This document shows positions 5,954 through 6,659 of a DNA stretch of 6,659 nucleotides, in pieces. The stretch is from Verrucomicrobia bacterium TMED44. Its GTDB lineage: Bacteria > Verrucomicrobiota > Verrucomicrobiia > Opitutales > Seribacteraceae. Each line of letters begins with the position of its first letter. The stretch's first letter is position 1. Location of the stretch: the NCBI GenBank assembly GCA_002168015.1, contig NHCX01000052.1, positions 1-6,659 on the forward strand, in the 5' to 3' direction. The notes beneath the pieces are model-generated. The model made no database searches. It was not told the origin of the DNA and worked only from the letters and a program-made list of their open reading frames with translations. A program made the translations under genes and the position numbers.

Positions 5954-6603
5954 GCTTTCTGGGATAAGATTTTTTTTCTTCTTTTTGGAAAACAAGTTTT
6001 ACAAATTAAACATGATAATCCATGGCACAAGTGTGCCGGGCAATGTTCCCGGGCATAATAAATAATTTGTAAATGTAATTTGTTCCAACGCTCTTTAGGG
6101 AAATGCCTTTTTAAGTCCTTTTCAGTTTGAGAAACATTTTTTCCATTGGTCAGTTTCCACCTCTGGGCGAGTCGATGAATATGAGTGTCCACAGGAAAAG
6201 CAGGATGATCAAATGCTTGAGCCATAACTACTGAAGCTGTCTTGTGGCCAACGCCAGGGAGTTTTTCCAAATCTTCAAAGGTTTTTGGTACAAGCCCATG
6301 ATACTGTGCAATAAGAATCTTTGAAAGCTCATTGATTGCCTTGGCTTTTTTGGGGGCAAGTCCGCAGGGTCGAACAATTTTATTGATCGCTTCAATTGAT
6401 TTCTTCGCCATTGATTGGGGATTGTCAGCCATGCTGAATAGAGCTGGGGTAACCAAGTTTACTCTTGCATCCGTGCATTGAGCAGAAAGCAGAACAGCAA
6501 TTAACAAAGTATACGGGTCTGTGTGATCCAGCGGAATGGCTGGATTCGGATAAAGCTCACCAAGCTTTTGATCAATAAAATTTATGCGTTCACTAAGTTT
6601 CAA
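5950..6603 (-). CDS. nth: Endonuclease III (DNA glycosylase/AP lyase)
   Basis: This 217-residue HhH-GPD base-excision-repair enzyme removes oxidised pyrimidines and nicks abasic sites. The LLSAQCTDA segment (38-46), the helix-hairpin-helix LPGVGHKTASVV (115-126) with catalytic Lys121, and VDTHIHR (138-144) with catalytic Asp139 are all present. The C-terminal cysteines are 188, 193, 198, 201 and 204; their spacing does not fit the classic C-x6-C-x2-C-x5-C iron-sulphur loop, so cluster binding is uncertain. Length matches the family (about 210). The start is TTG at 6601-6603: in the same frame upstream I find a stop and no ATG or GTG, and MKLSERINFI fits the family N-terminus. The start overlaps the end of a preceding leftward gene by 11 nt, suggesting coupled translation. 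The stop overlaps the convergent GYF/LRR stop. Confidence 0.94.
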   Translation of the reverse strand: MKLSERINFIDQKLGELYPNPAIPLDHTDPYTLLIAVLLSAQCTDARVNLVTPALFSMADNPQSMAKKSIEAINKIVRPCGLAPKKAKAINELSKILIAQYHGLVPKTFEDLEKLPGVGHKTASVVMAQAFDHPAFPVDTHIHRLAQRWKLTNGKNVSQTEKDLKRHFPKERWNKLHLQIIYYAREHCPAHLCHGLSCLICKTCFPKRRKKILSQKA

Positions 6604-6659
6604 TTGACCGTATTTTTTGTAAAATAGTGTTCAAATCACTTTCACCTAATTGAACTCCT
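6593..6659 (-). CDS. C-terminal end of a gene upstream of nth (partial, unidentified)
   Basis: On the minus strand the frame from the window edge to a TAG at 6593-6595 encodes the tail GVQLGESDLNTILQ followed by KIRSIET. This is an amphipathic, protein-like ending, in a different frame from nth, and its stop lies 11 nt into nth. The arrangement (TTG start inside the end of another gene) is typical of an operon pair. Too little is visible to name the product. Confidence 0.5.
   Translation of the reverse strand, partial: GVQLGESDLNTILQKIRSIET

Noticed and set aside
1..6659. Mobile element, defence system, tRNA or rRNA
   Set aside because: No transposase, integrase, nuclease-helicase cassette, terminal repeats or RNA gene could be recognised on either strand.

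Overview
The window looks like ordinary chromosome from an AT-rich, Gram-negative-type (two-membrane) bacterium. My best guess is the Verrucomicrobiota or a neighbouring PVC lineage. The reasons are an LptE-like lipoprotein, a lipid-anchored MORN-repeat protein, and a GYF_2-TM-leucine-rich-repeat protein of a kind frequent in PVC genomes. This placement is inference from gene content; there is no rRNA or other phylogenetic marker. None of the six complete genes has a recognisable Shine-Dalgarno sequence in front of its start, which is a notable property of the host.

Layout, left to right. (1) A rightward cluster: the 3' end of an unidentified gene (1-51), an LptE-like lipoprotein gene (44-556) whose start overlaps that gene's stop, and rpe, ribulose-phosphate 3-epimerase (562-1230), 5 nt further on. 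(2) A convergent gap of 29 nt, then hppA (leftward, 1260-3467), a membrane pyrophosphatase of the K+-dependent type that probably pumps Na+. (3) A divergent intergenic region, 3468-3642, holding five phased 10-bp units (four contain GATC) and a 10-bp inverted repeat. (4) A rightward lipoprotein gene with three MORN_2-like repeats and a long proline-rich acidic tail (3643-4770). (5) A hairpin-rich gap, 4771-4903, in which one segment can pair either upstream or downstream. (6) A rightward gene for a GYF_2 - Lys-rich linker - transmembrane helix - LRR protein (4904-5953). (7) Leftward nth, endonuclease III (5950-6603), whose stop codon overlaps that of the GYF gene and whose TTG start overlaps the end of another leftward gene cut off by the window edge (6593-6659).

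Functionally this is mostly housekeeping: outer-membrane biogenesis (LptE-like), pentose phosphate metabolism (Rpe), PPi-driven ion pumping (HppA) and base-excision repair (Nth). The part with least known function is the 3643-5953 pair, a proline-rich MORN lipoprotein followed by a GYF/LRR membrane protein. They are neighbours on the same strand, but the hairpins between them leave it open whether they are co-transcribed. I see no mobile element, CRISPR array, RNA gene or defence cassette. The best candidates for something undescribed are the lipoprotein/GYF-LRR pair, the phased GATC array before hppA, the competing hairpins at 4771-4826, and the unusual cysteine spacing of Nth.
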